NCBI GenBank assembly: GCA_026874595.1
Contig: CM049310.1
Coordinates: forward strand, 250,001-314,000
Length of the DNA: 64,000 nucleotides
Direction: 5' to 3'
Origin: Sipunculus nudus
Lineage: Eukaryota > Annelida > Sipuncula > Golfingiida > Sipunculidae
Notes under the pieces: model-generated
Told to the model about the DNA's origin: nothing
Seen by the model: the letters and a program-made list of their open reading frames with translations, nothing else
The model's database searches: none
In this document: one piece after another, positions 50,651 to 62,014 of the stretch
Layout of the letters: every line of letters begins with the position of its first letter
How positions within the stretch are numbered: the first letter of the stretch is position 1
Position numbers and translations under genes: made by a program

Positions 50651-52498
50651 GTTAGCGGCTATGTTTAAACACATTTGCTTCTACGTTATCTCTTCAACTG
50701 TTACGGATATCTTCTCGCATCAAGAATTCTCATCAAGAATTGCGTTTCTATTTCATCGGATTCTGCACTTGCGTGTTATCATTATTGAATATCTTTGTTA
50801 TCAAATTGTCATAAATATTCAATTGAATATCTTCATGATTTAATTGTCATGATAATCACATTCCTTTCTTATGTCCCTTATACCATGCAGAAACACATTA
50901 CCAGGGCTGTCTTGGGCACCATCAGTAGTAACGAAAGCCTTATCGGTCTACAAGAGTTGCAGACGGGCATTGACGTTCTCCTCACCAATACTTTATTATT
51001 CGTGTTTTAGTTACCCAAACCTCGTTTGTCATCGGGAACAACATCCATTATTATTTGATTCCATGTTTCATTTTCTGATTACTGTAAACATCACATGTAA
51101 AGACCAACTCTTTTGAAAGAATGCAAAAGCTCTTTAAAAGTACATTAGACCCCATGAAATATACTTCATTTAATCCTAGCTTAGCGATCATTCTGCCCAT
51201 CGGATTCCGCATTTGTGTGTTATGATTACTGATTTGCTTCATTATTAAATTGTCATGAATATTCAAATTCCTTTCTTATGTCGCTTATACGATGCACAAA
51301 CCCCTACCAAGTCTGTCTTGTGCACGATCAGTACAATCGAATGCCTTATCGGTTAAACTAGTTCTGTACAGGCATTGACGTTCTCCTCACCAATATATAT
51401 ATAATCGTTTACTTTATTATTCGTGTTTTAGTTACTCAGACCTTGTTTTACATCAGGAGAGGCACCACTTACTGTTGGATTCAATATTTGTGATTACTAA
51501 GTCAGCATCACATCTAAAGACCAAATCTTTTGAAACAATACCAAAGCTCTTTTAAAAACATCAGACCCCATGAAATGTTTATAATTTAAACCTGGCTCAG
51601 CGTAAATTCAGCCTGAAGATTTAAGATTCGAAGAAGCACCTCTGTAATTCTAAATTGTACATGTATATGAATGACTGAATGACATGAGTTTATTTTTTCA
51701 AAGCGCCGACTGAGGCGTGGCACTTTTGATTAGGTTCTTGCTTTTAAAATGACCATATCGCCCGATGGGTTTCTGTTTCCTAATGGCCAATGCTTCTGTC
51801 TCGCTAAGACATGTGAGAACGAGGTACTTTTGCGTGGGTGCATACATTTAACAAATGACCATATGGCCCAATAGGGTTGGTTCTCTTTTCCAATGTGCCA
51901 TGTTTCTTTCACGCGTACACATGAATTTCAAAATTTCTTTGAAACTGTATACTCAATCAATAAACTGATCCAATTTAAAGGGGGGCATATCAGACGAGCA
52001 GAAACAAAGAGTTCCTGATAATGTCATTTAGCTTGTCATTTAACGAGGACCTTACACCAAGCCGTTCTTAGCGAGACCTTGACTTTTTCCATTTTGTCTC
52101 ATTATTCGTCCGAAAGAAGGAAACTTTATTTAATTTATTTACTTCTAGTAACACGCACTGCAACGGTCGACTTGGTGCTCTGTTATCCGTCCATAAACTG
52201 TGTGCAGATACACGTTTTTCTTTATGTCAAGATTTAATTGGCTCGCATGCATTTATTAATTATCTTTCACAAGAGATGTAGTTTCGCAGTTGGGAAATTA
52301 GTTGTCATGAAATCCACCAGTTGTCACTGAAGTCAATGAGTGTGCACTCACCTGCTGATGCAACATATATGCGAACTGTAAACAAATGAAGGGGCAAAAT
52401 AAGCAATTAAACCCTGGTGATAGTATACACTGAATACCACAGGCAGTACAGTAAAGGAACATACGAAGCGGACTGCATACATACCAACAAAAGGGAAT
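50567..52498. repeat. Short class-3 monomer (1932 bp), tRNA-Ile deleted
   Basis: Same junction at 52040-52041. It is two bases longer than the other copies because of one extra TA in the AT dinucleotide stretch near 51400. It is followed directly by another short monomer. Confidence 0.92.
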
Positions 52499-52582
52499 TG
52501 TCAGAAGTGGGATTCGAACCCACGCCTGGAGAACCAGACTGCGACCTGAACGCAGCGCCTTAGACCGCTCGGCCATCCTGAC
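52499..52582 (-). tRNA. tRNA-Leu-CAG: tRNA-Leu(CAG)
   Basis: Intact reference sequence between two short monomers, so it has no tRNA-Ile neighbour on either side for over 1.9 kb. Confidence 0.96.
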
Positions 52583-54415
52583 GTTAGCGGCTATGTTTAA
52601 ACACATTTGCTTCTACGTTATCCCTTCAACTGTTACGGATCTCTTCTCTCATCAAGAATTCTCATCAAGAATTGCGTTTCTATTTCATCGGATTCTGCAC
52701 TTGCGTGTTATCATTATTGAATATCTTTGTTATCAAATTGTCATAAATATTCAATGGAATATCTTCATGATTTAATTGTCATGATAATCACATTCCTTTC
52801 TTATGTCCCTTATACCATGCAGAAACACATTACCAGGGCTGTCTTGGGCACAACAGCAGAAACGAAAGCCTTATCGGTCTACAAGAGTTGCAGACGGGCA
52901 TTGACGTTCTCCTCACCAATACTTTATTATTCGTGTTTTAGTTACCCAAACCTCGTTTGTCATCGGGAACAACATCCATTATTATTGGATTCCATGTTTC
53001 ATTTTCTGATTACTGTAAGCATCACATGTAAAGACCAACTCTTTTGTAAGAATGCAAAAGCTCTTTAAAAGTACATTAGACCCCATGAAATATAATTCAT
53101 TTAACCCTAGCTTAGCGATCATCCTGCCCATCGGATTCCGCATTTGCGTGTTATGATTACTGATTTGCTTCATTATTAAATTGTCATGAATATTCAAATT
53201 CCTTTCTAATGTCGCTTATACGATGCACAAACCCCTACCAAGTCTGTCTTGTGCACGATCAGTACAATCGAATGCCTTATCGGTTAAACTAGTTCTGTAC
53301 AGGCATTGACGTTCTCCTCACCAATATATATAATCGTTTACTTTATTATTCGTGTTTTAGTTACTCAGACCTTGTTTTACATCAGGAGAGGCACCACTTA
53401 CTGTTGGATTCAATATTTGTGATTACTAAGTCAGCATCACATCTAAAGACCAAATCTTTTGAAACAATACCATAGCTCTTTTAAAAACATCAGACCCCAT
53501 GAAATGTTTATAATTTAAACCTAGCTTAGCGTAAATTCAGCCTGAAGATTTAAGATTCGAAGAAGCACCTCTGTAATTCTAAATTGTACATGTATATGAA
53601 TGACTGAATAACATCAGTTTTTTTTTTCAAAGCGTGGCTCTTTTGATTAGGTTCTTGCTTTTAAAATGACCATATCGCCCGATGGGTTTCTGTTTCCTAA
53701 TGGCCAATGCTTCTGTCTCGCTAAGACATGTGAGAACGAGGTACTTTTGCGTGGGTGCATACATTTAACAAATGACCATATGGCCCAATAGGGTTGGTTC
53801 TCTTTTCCAATGTGCCATGTTTCTTTCACGCGTACACATGAATTTCAAAATTTCTTTGAAACTGTATACTCAATCAATAAACTGATCCAATTTAAAGGGG
53901 GGCATATCAGACGAGCAGAAACAAAGAGTTCCTGATAATGTCATTTAGCTTGTCATTTAACGAGGACCTTACACCAAGCCGTTCTTAGCGAGACCTTGAC
54001 TTTTTCCATTTTGTCTCATTATTCGTCCGAAAGAAGGAAACTTTATTTAATTTATTTACTTCTAGTAACACGCACTGCAACGGTCGACTTGGTGCTCTGT
54101 TATCCGTCCATAAACTGTGTGCAGATACACGTTTTTCTTTATGTCAAGATTTAATTGGCTCGCATGCATTTATTAATTATCTTTCACAAGAGATGTAGTT
54201 TCGCAGTTGGGAAATTAGTTGTCATGAAATCCACCAGTTGTCACTGAAGTCAATGAGTGTGCACTCACCTGCTGATGCAACATATATGCGAACTGTAAAC
54301 AAATGAAGGGGCAAAATAAGCAATTAAACCCTGGTGATAGTATACACTGAATACCACAGGCAGTACAGTAAAGGAACATACGAAGCGGACTGCATACATA
54401 CCAACAAAAGGGAAT
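52499..54415. repeat. Short class-3 monomer (1917 bp), recombinant
   Basis: The tRNA-Ile deletion junction is at 53957-53958. Unlike the other three short monomers, this one lacks the GCCGACTGAGG stretch beside the T-tract (near 53630) and has the usual CAACAGCAGAAACG sequence. It therefore joins a class-2-like middle to a class-3 right end. It starts with an intact tRNA-Leu. Confidence 0.9.
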
Positions 54416-54499
54416 TGTCAGAAGTGGGATTCGAACCCACGCCTGGAGAACCAGACTGCGACCTGAACGCAGCGCCTTAGACCGCTCGGCCATCCTGAC
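54416..54499 (-). tRNA. tRNA-Leu-CAG: tRNA-Leu(CAG)
   Basis: Intact reference sequence. It opens a monomer whose tRNA-Ile (56033) is decayed. Confidence 0.96.
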
Positions 54500-56032
54500 G
54501 TTAGCGGCTATGTTTAAACACATTTGCTTCTACGTTATCCCTTCAACTGTTACGGATCTCTTCTCTCATCAAGAATTCTCATCAAGAATTGCGTTTCTAT
54601 TTCATCGGATTCTGCACTTGCGTGTTATCATTATTGAATATCTTTGTTATCAAATTGTCATAAATATTCAATGGAATATCTTCATGATTTAATTGTCATG
54701 ATAATCACATTCCTTTCTTATGTCCCTTATACCATGCAGAAACACATTACCAGGGCTGTCTTGGGCACAACAGCAGAAACGAAAGCCTTATCGGTCTACA
54801 AGAGTTGCAGACGGGCATTGACGTTCTCCTCACCAATACTTTATTATTCGTGTTTTAGTTACCCAAACCTCGTTTGTCATCGGGAACAACATCCATTATT
54901 ATTGGATTCCATGTTTCATTTTCTGATTACTGTAAGCATCACATGTAAAGACCAACTCTTTTGTAAGAATGCAAAAGCTCTTTAAAAGTACATTAGACCC
55001 CATGAAATATACTTCATTTAACCCTAGCTTAGCGATCATCCTGCCCATCGGATTCCGCATTTGCGTGTTATGATTACTGATTTGCTTCATTATTAAATTG
55101 TCATGAATATTCAAATTCCTTTCTAATGTCGCTTATACGATGCACAAACCCCTACCAAGTCTGTCTTGTGCACGATCAGTACAATCGAATGCCTTATCGG
55201 TTAAACTAGTTCTGTACAGGCATTGACGTTCTCCTCACCAATATATATAATCGTTTACTTTATTATTCGTGTTTTAGTTACTCAGACCTTGTTTTACATC
55301 AGGAGAGGCACCACTTACTGTTGGATTCAATATTTGTGATTACTAAGTCAGCATCACATCTAAAGACCAAATCTTTTGAAACAATACCATAGCTCTTTTA
55401 AAAACATCAGACCCCATGAAATGTTTATAATTTAAACCTAGCTTAGCGTAAATTCAGCCTGAAGATTTAAGATTCGAAGAAGCACCTCTGTAATTCTAAA
55501 TTGTACATGTATATGAATGACTGAATAACATCAGTTTTTTTTTTCAAAGCGTGGCTCTTTTGATTAGGTTCTTGCTTTTAAAATGACCATATCGCCCGAT
55601 GGGTTTCTGTTTCCTAATGGCCAATGCTTCTGTCTCGCTAAGACATGTGAGAACGAGGTACTTTTGCGTGGGTGCATACATTTAACAAATGACCATATGG
55701 CCCAATAGGGTTGGTTTTCTTTTCTAATGTGCCATGTTTCTTTCACGCGTACACATGAATTTCAAAATTTCTTTGAAACTGTATATTCAATCAATAAACT
55801 GATCCAATTTAAAGGGGGCATATCAGAAGAGCAGAAACAAAGCGTTCCTGATAATGTCATTTAGCTTGTCATGGGCACGCAAAGAAAGGTTTGCTCGAAC
55901 TGAGTCCCGAATGGCCGTTTCGTTTCAACTTACAATGGATATCGCACTCATGAATGCCACCTTGCAAGTGCACGTGAGAAAGGCATAATTGTGCTTTCGA
56001 ACAGGTCAGGACCATTACGCTGCAGCGTCCAA

Positions 56033-56106
56033 GGCCGGTTAGCTCCGTTGGTTAGAGCATCGTGCTGATAACGCGAAGGTCGCGGGTTCGACCCCCGTGC
56101 TGGCCA
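56033..56106 (+). pseudogene. Decayed tRNA-Ile(GAT) beside intact tRNA-Leu
   Basis: Same changes as at 26108, but both neighbouring tRNA-Leu genes (54416 and 56639) are intact. The two decayed forms are therefore separable by recombination. Confidence 0.82.
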
Positions 56107-56638
56107 AGGAAACTTCTTTTGCTGGGATCTGTCAGACCGACGCATTGCACGGGTTTAATGTCAGCCGGAATTAATCGCTGGAACGAGGACCCTACACCAA
56201 GCCGTTCTTAGCGAGACCTTGACTTTTTCCATTTTCTCTCATGATTCGTCCGAAAGAAGGAAACCTTATTTAATTTATTTACTTCTAGTAACACGCACTG
56301 AAACGGTCGACTGGGTGCTCTGTTATCCGTCCATTAACTGTGTGCAGATACACGTTTTTCTTTATGTCAAGATTTAATTGGCTCGCATGCATTTATTAAT
56401 TATCTTTCACAAGAGATGTAGTTTCGCAGTTGGGAAATTAGTTGTCATGAAATCCACCAGTTGTCACTGCAGTCAGTGAGTGTGCACTCACCTGCTGATG
56501 CAACATATATGTGAACCGTATACAAATGAAGTGGCAAAATAAGCAATTAAACCCTGGTGATAGTATACACTGCATACCACAGGCAGTACAGTAAAGGAAC
56601 ATACGAAGCGGACTGCATACAGACCAACAAAAGGGAAT

Positions 56639-56722
56639 TGTCAGAAGTGGGATTCGAACCCACGCCTGGAGAACCAGACTGCGACCTGAACGCAGCGCCT
56701 TAGACCGCTCGGCCATCCTGAC
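56639..56722 (-). tRNA. tRNA-Leu-CAG: tRNA-Leu(CAG)
   Basis: Intact reference sequence. The upstream flank has GTTTTAAC where other copies have GTTTAAAC. Confidence 0.96.
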
Positions 56723-58267
56723 GTTAGCGGCTATGTTTTAACACATTTGCTTCTACGTTATCTCTTCAACTGTTACGGATCTCTTCTCTCATCAAGAATT
56801 CTCATCAAGAATTGCGTTTCTATTTCATCGGATTCAGCATTTGCGTGTTATCATTATTGAATATCTTTGTTATCAAATTGTCATAAATATTCAATGGAAT
56901 ATCTTCCTGATTTAATTGTCATGATAATCACATTCCTTTCTTATGTCCCTTATACCATACAGAAACACATTTCCAGGGCTGTCTTGGGCACAACAGCAGA
57001 AACGAAAGCCTTATCGGTCTACAAGAGTTGCAGACGGGCATTGACGTTCTCCTCACCAATACTTTATTATTCGTGTTTTAGTTACCCTAACCTCGTTTGT
57101 CATCGGGAACAACATCCATTATTATTGGATTCCATGTTTCATTTTCTGATTACTGTAAGCATCACATGTAAAGACCAACTCTTTTGTAAGAATGCAAAAG
57201 CTCTTTAAAAGTACATTAGACCCCATGAAATATACTTCATTTAATCCTAGCTTAGCGATCATTCTGCCCATCGGATTCCGCATTTGCGTGTTATGATTAC
57301 TGATTTGCTTCATTATTAAATTGTCATGAATATTCAAATTCCTTTCTTATGTCGCTTATACGATGCACAAACCCCTACCAAGTCTGTCTTGTGCACGATC
57401 AGTACAATCGAATGCCTTATCGGTTAAACTAGTTCTGTACAGGCATTGACGTTCTCCTCACCAATATATATAATCGTTTACTTTATTATTCGTGTTTTAG
57501 TTACTCAGACCTTGTTTTACATCAGGAGAGGCACCACTTACTGTTGGATTCAATATTTGTGATTACTAAGTCTGCATGACATCTAAAGACCAAATCTTTT
57601 GAAACAATACCAAAGCTCTTTTAAAAACATCAGACCCCATGAAATGTTTATAATTTAAACCTGGCTCAGCGTAAATTCAGCCTGAAGATTTAAGATTCGA
57701 AGAAGCACCTCTTTAATTCTAAATTGTACATGTATATGAATGACTGAATAACATGAGTTTTTTTTTCAAAGCGCCGACTGAGGCGTGGCTCTTTTGATTA
57801 GGTTCTTGCTTTTAAAATGACCATATCGCCCGATGGGTTTCTGTTTCCTAATGGCCAATGCTTCTGTCTCGCTAAGACATGTGAGAACGAGGTACTTTTG
57901 CGTGGGTGCATACATTTAACAAATGACCATATGGCCCAATAGGGTTGGTTTTCTTTTCTAATGTGCCATGTTTCTTTCACGCGTACACATGAATTTCAAA
58001 ATTTCTTTGAAACTGTATATTCAATCAATAAACTGATCCAATTTAAAGGGGGGCATATCAGAAGAGCAGAAACAAAGCGTTCCTGATAATGTCATTTAGC
58101 TTGTCATGGTCACGCAAAGAAAGGTTTGCTCGAACTGAGTCCCGAATGGCCGTTTCGTTTCAACTTACAATGGATATCGCACTCATGAATGCCACCTTGC
58201 AAGTGCACGTGAGAAAAACATAATTGTGCTTTCGAACAGGTCAGGACCATTACGCTGCAGCGTCCAA

Positions 58268-58341
58268 GGCCGGTTAGCTCCGTTGGTCAGAGCATCGTGC
58301 TGATAACGCGAAGGTCGCGGGTTCGACCCCCGTGCTGGCCA
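58268..58341 (+). pseudogene. Decayed tRNA-Ile(GAT), with an extra change
   Basis: Carries A14C and G26A as at 26108, plus T to C in the D-loop at 58288 (GGTCAGAGC). It is the last Ile copy of the array and the most diverged. Confidence 0.82.
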
Positions 58342-58872
58342 AGGAAACTTCTTTTGCTGGGATCTGTCAGACCGACGCATTGCACGGGTTTAATGTCAGC
58401 CGGAATTAATCGCTGGAACGAGGACCTTACACCAAGCCGTTCTTAGCGAGACCTTGACTTTTTCCATTTTCTCTCATGATTCGTCCGAAAGAAGGAAACC
58501 TTATTTAATTTATTTACTTCTAGTAACACGCACTGCAACGGTCGACTGGGTGCTCTGTTATCCGCCCATAAACTGTGTGCAGATACACGTTTTTCTTTAT
58601 GTCAAGATTTAATTGGCTCGCATGCATTTATTAATTATCTTTCACAAGAGATGTAGTTTCGCAGTTGGGAAATTAGTTGTCATGAAATCCACCAGTTGTC
58701 ACTGCAGTCAATGAGTGTGCACTCACCTGCTGATGCAACATATATGTGAACTGTATACAAATGAAGGGGCAAAATAAGCAATTAACCCTGGTGATAGTAT
58801 ACACTGCATACCACAGGCAGTACAGTAAAGAAACATACGAAGCGGACTGTATACAGACCAACAAAAGGGAAT

Positions 58873-58956
58873 TGTCAGAAGTGGGATTCGAACCCACGCC
58901 TGGAGAACCAGACTGCGACCTGAACGCAGCGCCTTAGACCGCTCGGCCATCCTGAC
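58873..58956 (-). tRNA. tRNA-Leu-CAG: tRNA-Leu(CAG), last copy of the array
   Basis: Intact reference sequence. The left flank has the class-2 form CAATTAACCC, which elsewhere accompanies the decayed Leu, so this is a recombinant. The monomer it opens is cut off by the retroelement at 59702. Confidence 0.96.
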
Positions 58957-59701
58957 GTTAGCGGCTATGTTTAAACACATTTGCTTCTACGTTATCTCTT
59001 CAACTGTTACGGATATCTTCTCGCATCAAGAATTCTCATCAAGAATTGCGTTTCTATTTCATCGGATTCTGCAGTTGCGTGTTATCATTATTGAAAATCT
59101 TTGTTATCAAATTGTCATAAATATTCAATTGAATATCTTCATGATTTAATTGTCATGATAATCACATTCCTTTCTTATGTCCCTTATACCATGCAGAAAC
59201 ACATTACCAGGGCTGTCTTGGGCACCATCAGTAGAAACGAAAGCCTTATCGGTCTACAAGAGTTGCAGACGGGCATTGACGTTCTCCTCACCAATACTTT
59301 ATTATTCGTGTTTAATTTACACAAACCTCGTTTGTCATCGGGAACAACATCCATTATTATTGGATTCCATGTTTCATTTTCTGATTACTGTAAGCATCAC
59401 ATGTAAAGACCAACTCTTTTGAAAGAATGCAAAAGCTCTTTAAAAGTACATTAGACCCCATGAAATATACTTCATTTAATCCGAGCTTAGCGATCATTCT
59501 GCCCATCGGATTCCGCATTTGCGTGTTATGATTACTGATTTGCTTCATTATTAAATTGTCATGAATATTCAAATTCCTTTCTTATGTCGCTTAAACGATG
59601 CACAAACCCCTACCAAGTCTGTCTTGTGCACGATCAGTACAATCGAATGCCTTATCGGTTTAACTAGTTCTGTACAGGAATTGACGTTCTCCTCACCAAT
59701 A
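58873..59701. repeat. Terminal truncated monomer
   Basis: The monomer runs normally from the last tRNA-Leu to CTCACCAATA, then stops at an LTR end. It has the CCATCAGTAG variant near 59226 that marks the left half of three short class-3 monomers, so the missing remainder may have been a class-3 monomer. Confidence 0.9.
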
Positions 59702-59756
59702 TGTGGCACCCAACGTGGGGCCAGGTTCAAGAATCAAGACGGATGCGAGGTGAGGA

Positions 59757-59762
59757 TTTATT
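59757..59762 (-). promoter_or_regulatory. Polyadenylation signal AATAAA in the LTR
   Basis: AATAAA on the minus strand, placed about 55 bases before the LTR end, where the R region of an LTR element would end its transcript. Confidence 0.6.
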
Positions 59763-59843
59763 CTGGAAGAAGATACAGGTACGGGCAATCAGTCGGCTGG
59801 TTGCCAACAGCAAGGTTTGAGCAGAACTCACGAGTCTGCCCCA
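59763..59843. repeat. 81-bp direct repeat, left copy
   Basis: Matches 62339-62419 in the same orientation with three mismatches that I count (TACGGGC against TACAGGC, and two near the right end). Confidence 0.9.
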
Positions 59844-60690
59844 GTATACACTTATATTTCATATACTGTACATAGCCAATATCTCTTTTATCACAGAATA
59901 CGTTATAAAGATAACAAAAATATTATAATAATAAACATCCAGATATTTAAATGTAACCACATGACAATTTACCATATTTTTTTATATACTATTGACAGTA
60001 AAGAACACTGTCTACCATGAAGTGGATAATGGTTATCAGGGTAATCAAGAACATGATCTGTTATCCTGTTTCTATATACTATAAAGAAAAGAAAATAGTT
60101 TAAGCTACACACAGATTTCGTATACATATATTTCTCTTAAATCCACAGACTTAACATATTAAATGCATACGTTTATGGGCATGTGGCCATCTCATAACTG
60201 TGATAATCAGTTTATGTCACCTGATCAACGTACATTGGACAATATTCTTACATTGGCCTGTTCACTAACCTATTTCTTGACAATTAAAGGATTTACATTG
60301 AGAACAACTGAGCAACTATAAGTGGTATATATTTACGTGTGAATAAAACTTTATAATGCTGAGAAAAGAACGAATATGAGTGCTTGTGTGGAGGTTGGAT
60401 AGTGGGTGTGTTAGGAGAGTGTCTCTTAAATGCAATCACTTAAGGCGTATACTACTCTAATCTACTACCCCAAATCGTGATGCTACCTGACACTTAAGAG
60501 GATCATAATAATATAAGATTTACTTTACAAATAAAATAAATTCCTGGTCTAGCACGATAGAATAATGGATGGTAGGTTTATCAGAGTACTGCTTTTACGA
60601 ACGGTTTTGAGGTTATCAAACACCTGAAATTAGGCGGGTATTTTGTATTATGAAATGCAGAGCGCGGAGGAATCTTACTAAAATTTGATT

Positions 60691-60730
60691 GTTCAAAAGG
60701 ATATATATCTGTTCAAAAGGATAAACATCT
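60691..60730 (+). repeat. 20-bp tandem duplication
   Basis: GTTCAAAAGGATATATATCT is followed at once by GTTCAAAAGGATAAACATCT, with two mismatches. Confidence 0.85.
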
Positions 60731-61998
60731 GGAAAAGTTGATCTGTGAAAGAGTGGAATATGCATAAAAACTACACAAATTGACTGGAGGCGGAAATCTA
60801 AGGAGAGACCGGGGTTCTGTGCTCAAGACTCTACAATGCACTATTTTGTATGCGGAAGGTAAACAAACGGCAACAGCAAACTGGGAGAAAGTCCCCAAGC
60901 GCTATGGCGGTAATCGTGTGGCAAGTTAGTTTTCGGAACTTTCCTGAAAATTGACTGTCATCTGATGATACCAGAAAATGATTTTAAGATAATATATTAT
61001 TATGCTGTATTTTTAAGTTTTCCCCGACGATCTTAAATTATAAGAAAAATCGATTGAAAAGAAGTTTTTCATCTATTGAATGAGAAACTTTAGCACGCAC
61101 GTCTGGTTAAATGTTAGGAGAACAGCACGTCTGTGCTTTTATCCATACCTTAAACTTGGTAATGCTTAATAAATAATAATATTGATGACAGTCGTGTTTA
61201 TAATTATGTACCGTTTCTAAGGTATGGAAGTTTGTTTTGATGGTTAGTTCATCTGAGACGCCAGGTGGCAGCACAGGCCTAAGTGGGACTGTGGAAACTA
61301 GTTTACCTCAGGCGGCCAGATGGCAGCACCAGCACCCGGGTTCATATACACGGTCAACATGGATTTTACGTCTAGCACGGGAATTAAGTGGGAACGTGTG
61401 CCACTATTAAGCTTACTTTAGAGTAAGCATTTTTGCGTTATTAAATAATTACCCAGTTATGAAATAGTCTAATAACAGCTTTATGCTGCTGTTAACTCTT
61501 CATATTAAATCTTCATAATTATCAATGTTTTGGAAGAAATTTTACATGAAACATTTACTGATATTTAATTAGTAGTAACTTTTTGAAGTGGCAGCTCCGA
61601 TTGGCTATTCAGAACAACTTATATGAACCATCCTTAATAATAATTGTATTTATTTTTTTTTTTGGGAGAAATTTGCCTGCCTTTCATGTATATCTAAGAT
61701 ACATCCCATGTGCAAAGAGCGGAGATTACAGAGTGCATAAATAATGCTTTCACTTTGAACGGCCTGGTGGCGGCATCGATTTAGACCGAAGCATTTAGAT
61801 AAAATAAGATTTTACCTTTTCTCACTACAAATGCAGTATGAAATATGAAAAGTATTTTAGTTTAATTATTTTTTTATATAGGGCAGTAATCTTAGCCCTA
61901 TTACTACTTAAAGAGTACTACTTGCGGCCAAAATAATGCCTGGAGTGAACGACTGGCGATGTACCGACTAAGTTGACACCAAAGATATTCTTGAAGTT

Positions 61999-62014
61999 GG
62001 GGGGGGGGGGGGGG
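61999..62014 (+). repeat. Homopolymer run of 16 G
   Basis: Sixteen G in a row, flanked by AAGTT and TTTAGA. Such a run can form a G-quadruplex and is prone to length error in sequencing. Confidence 0.9.

Larger units (their letters stand above)
1..59701. repeat. Tandem tRNA-Leu/tRNA-Ile macrosatellite array
   Basis: The same block recurs head to tail from the window edge to 59701. Measured from one tRNA-Leu start to the next, monomer lengths are 2227, 2226, 2226, 2238, 2226, 2226, 2238, 2225, 2226, 2226, 2226, 2209, 1930, 2221, 2222 (six in a row), 2221, 1930, 2222, 2220, 1932, 1917, 2223 and 2234 bp, with some rounding in that order, then a partial monomer of about 0.83 kb. Neighbours differ by scattered substitutions and a few small indels, so the array is young or actively homogenised. 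Known tandem tRNA arrays (Xenopus, human 1q23, Entamoeba) are the closest established parallels. The left end is not in the window. Confidence 0.97.
59702..59843 (-). mobile_element. 3' LTR, downstream part (R and U5)
   Basis: Contains the second copy of the 81-bp segment (59763-59843), then AATAAA, then an end reading CCCCACGTTGGGTGCCACA. Joined conceptually to the part at 62339-62649, and counting the shared 81 bp once, the LTR would be about 372 bp, an ordinary length for gypsy elements. Confidence 0.65.

Noticed and set aside
1-59701. CRISPR array or bacterial tRNA operon
   Set aside because: Repeats are 2.2 kb and contiguous with no short repeat-spacer pattern. The tRNAs are eukaryote-type without encoded CCA, and a gypsy retroelement adjoins.
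1-59701. tRNA-derived SINE family
   Set aside because: Copies are head to tail at constant period, have two complete oppositely oriented tRNA genes, and lack A-rich tails and target duplications.
59561-60020. Two overlapping plus-strand frames across the array-LTR border
   Set aside because: They run through unrelated sequences on both sides of the junction and resemble no protein.
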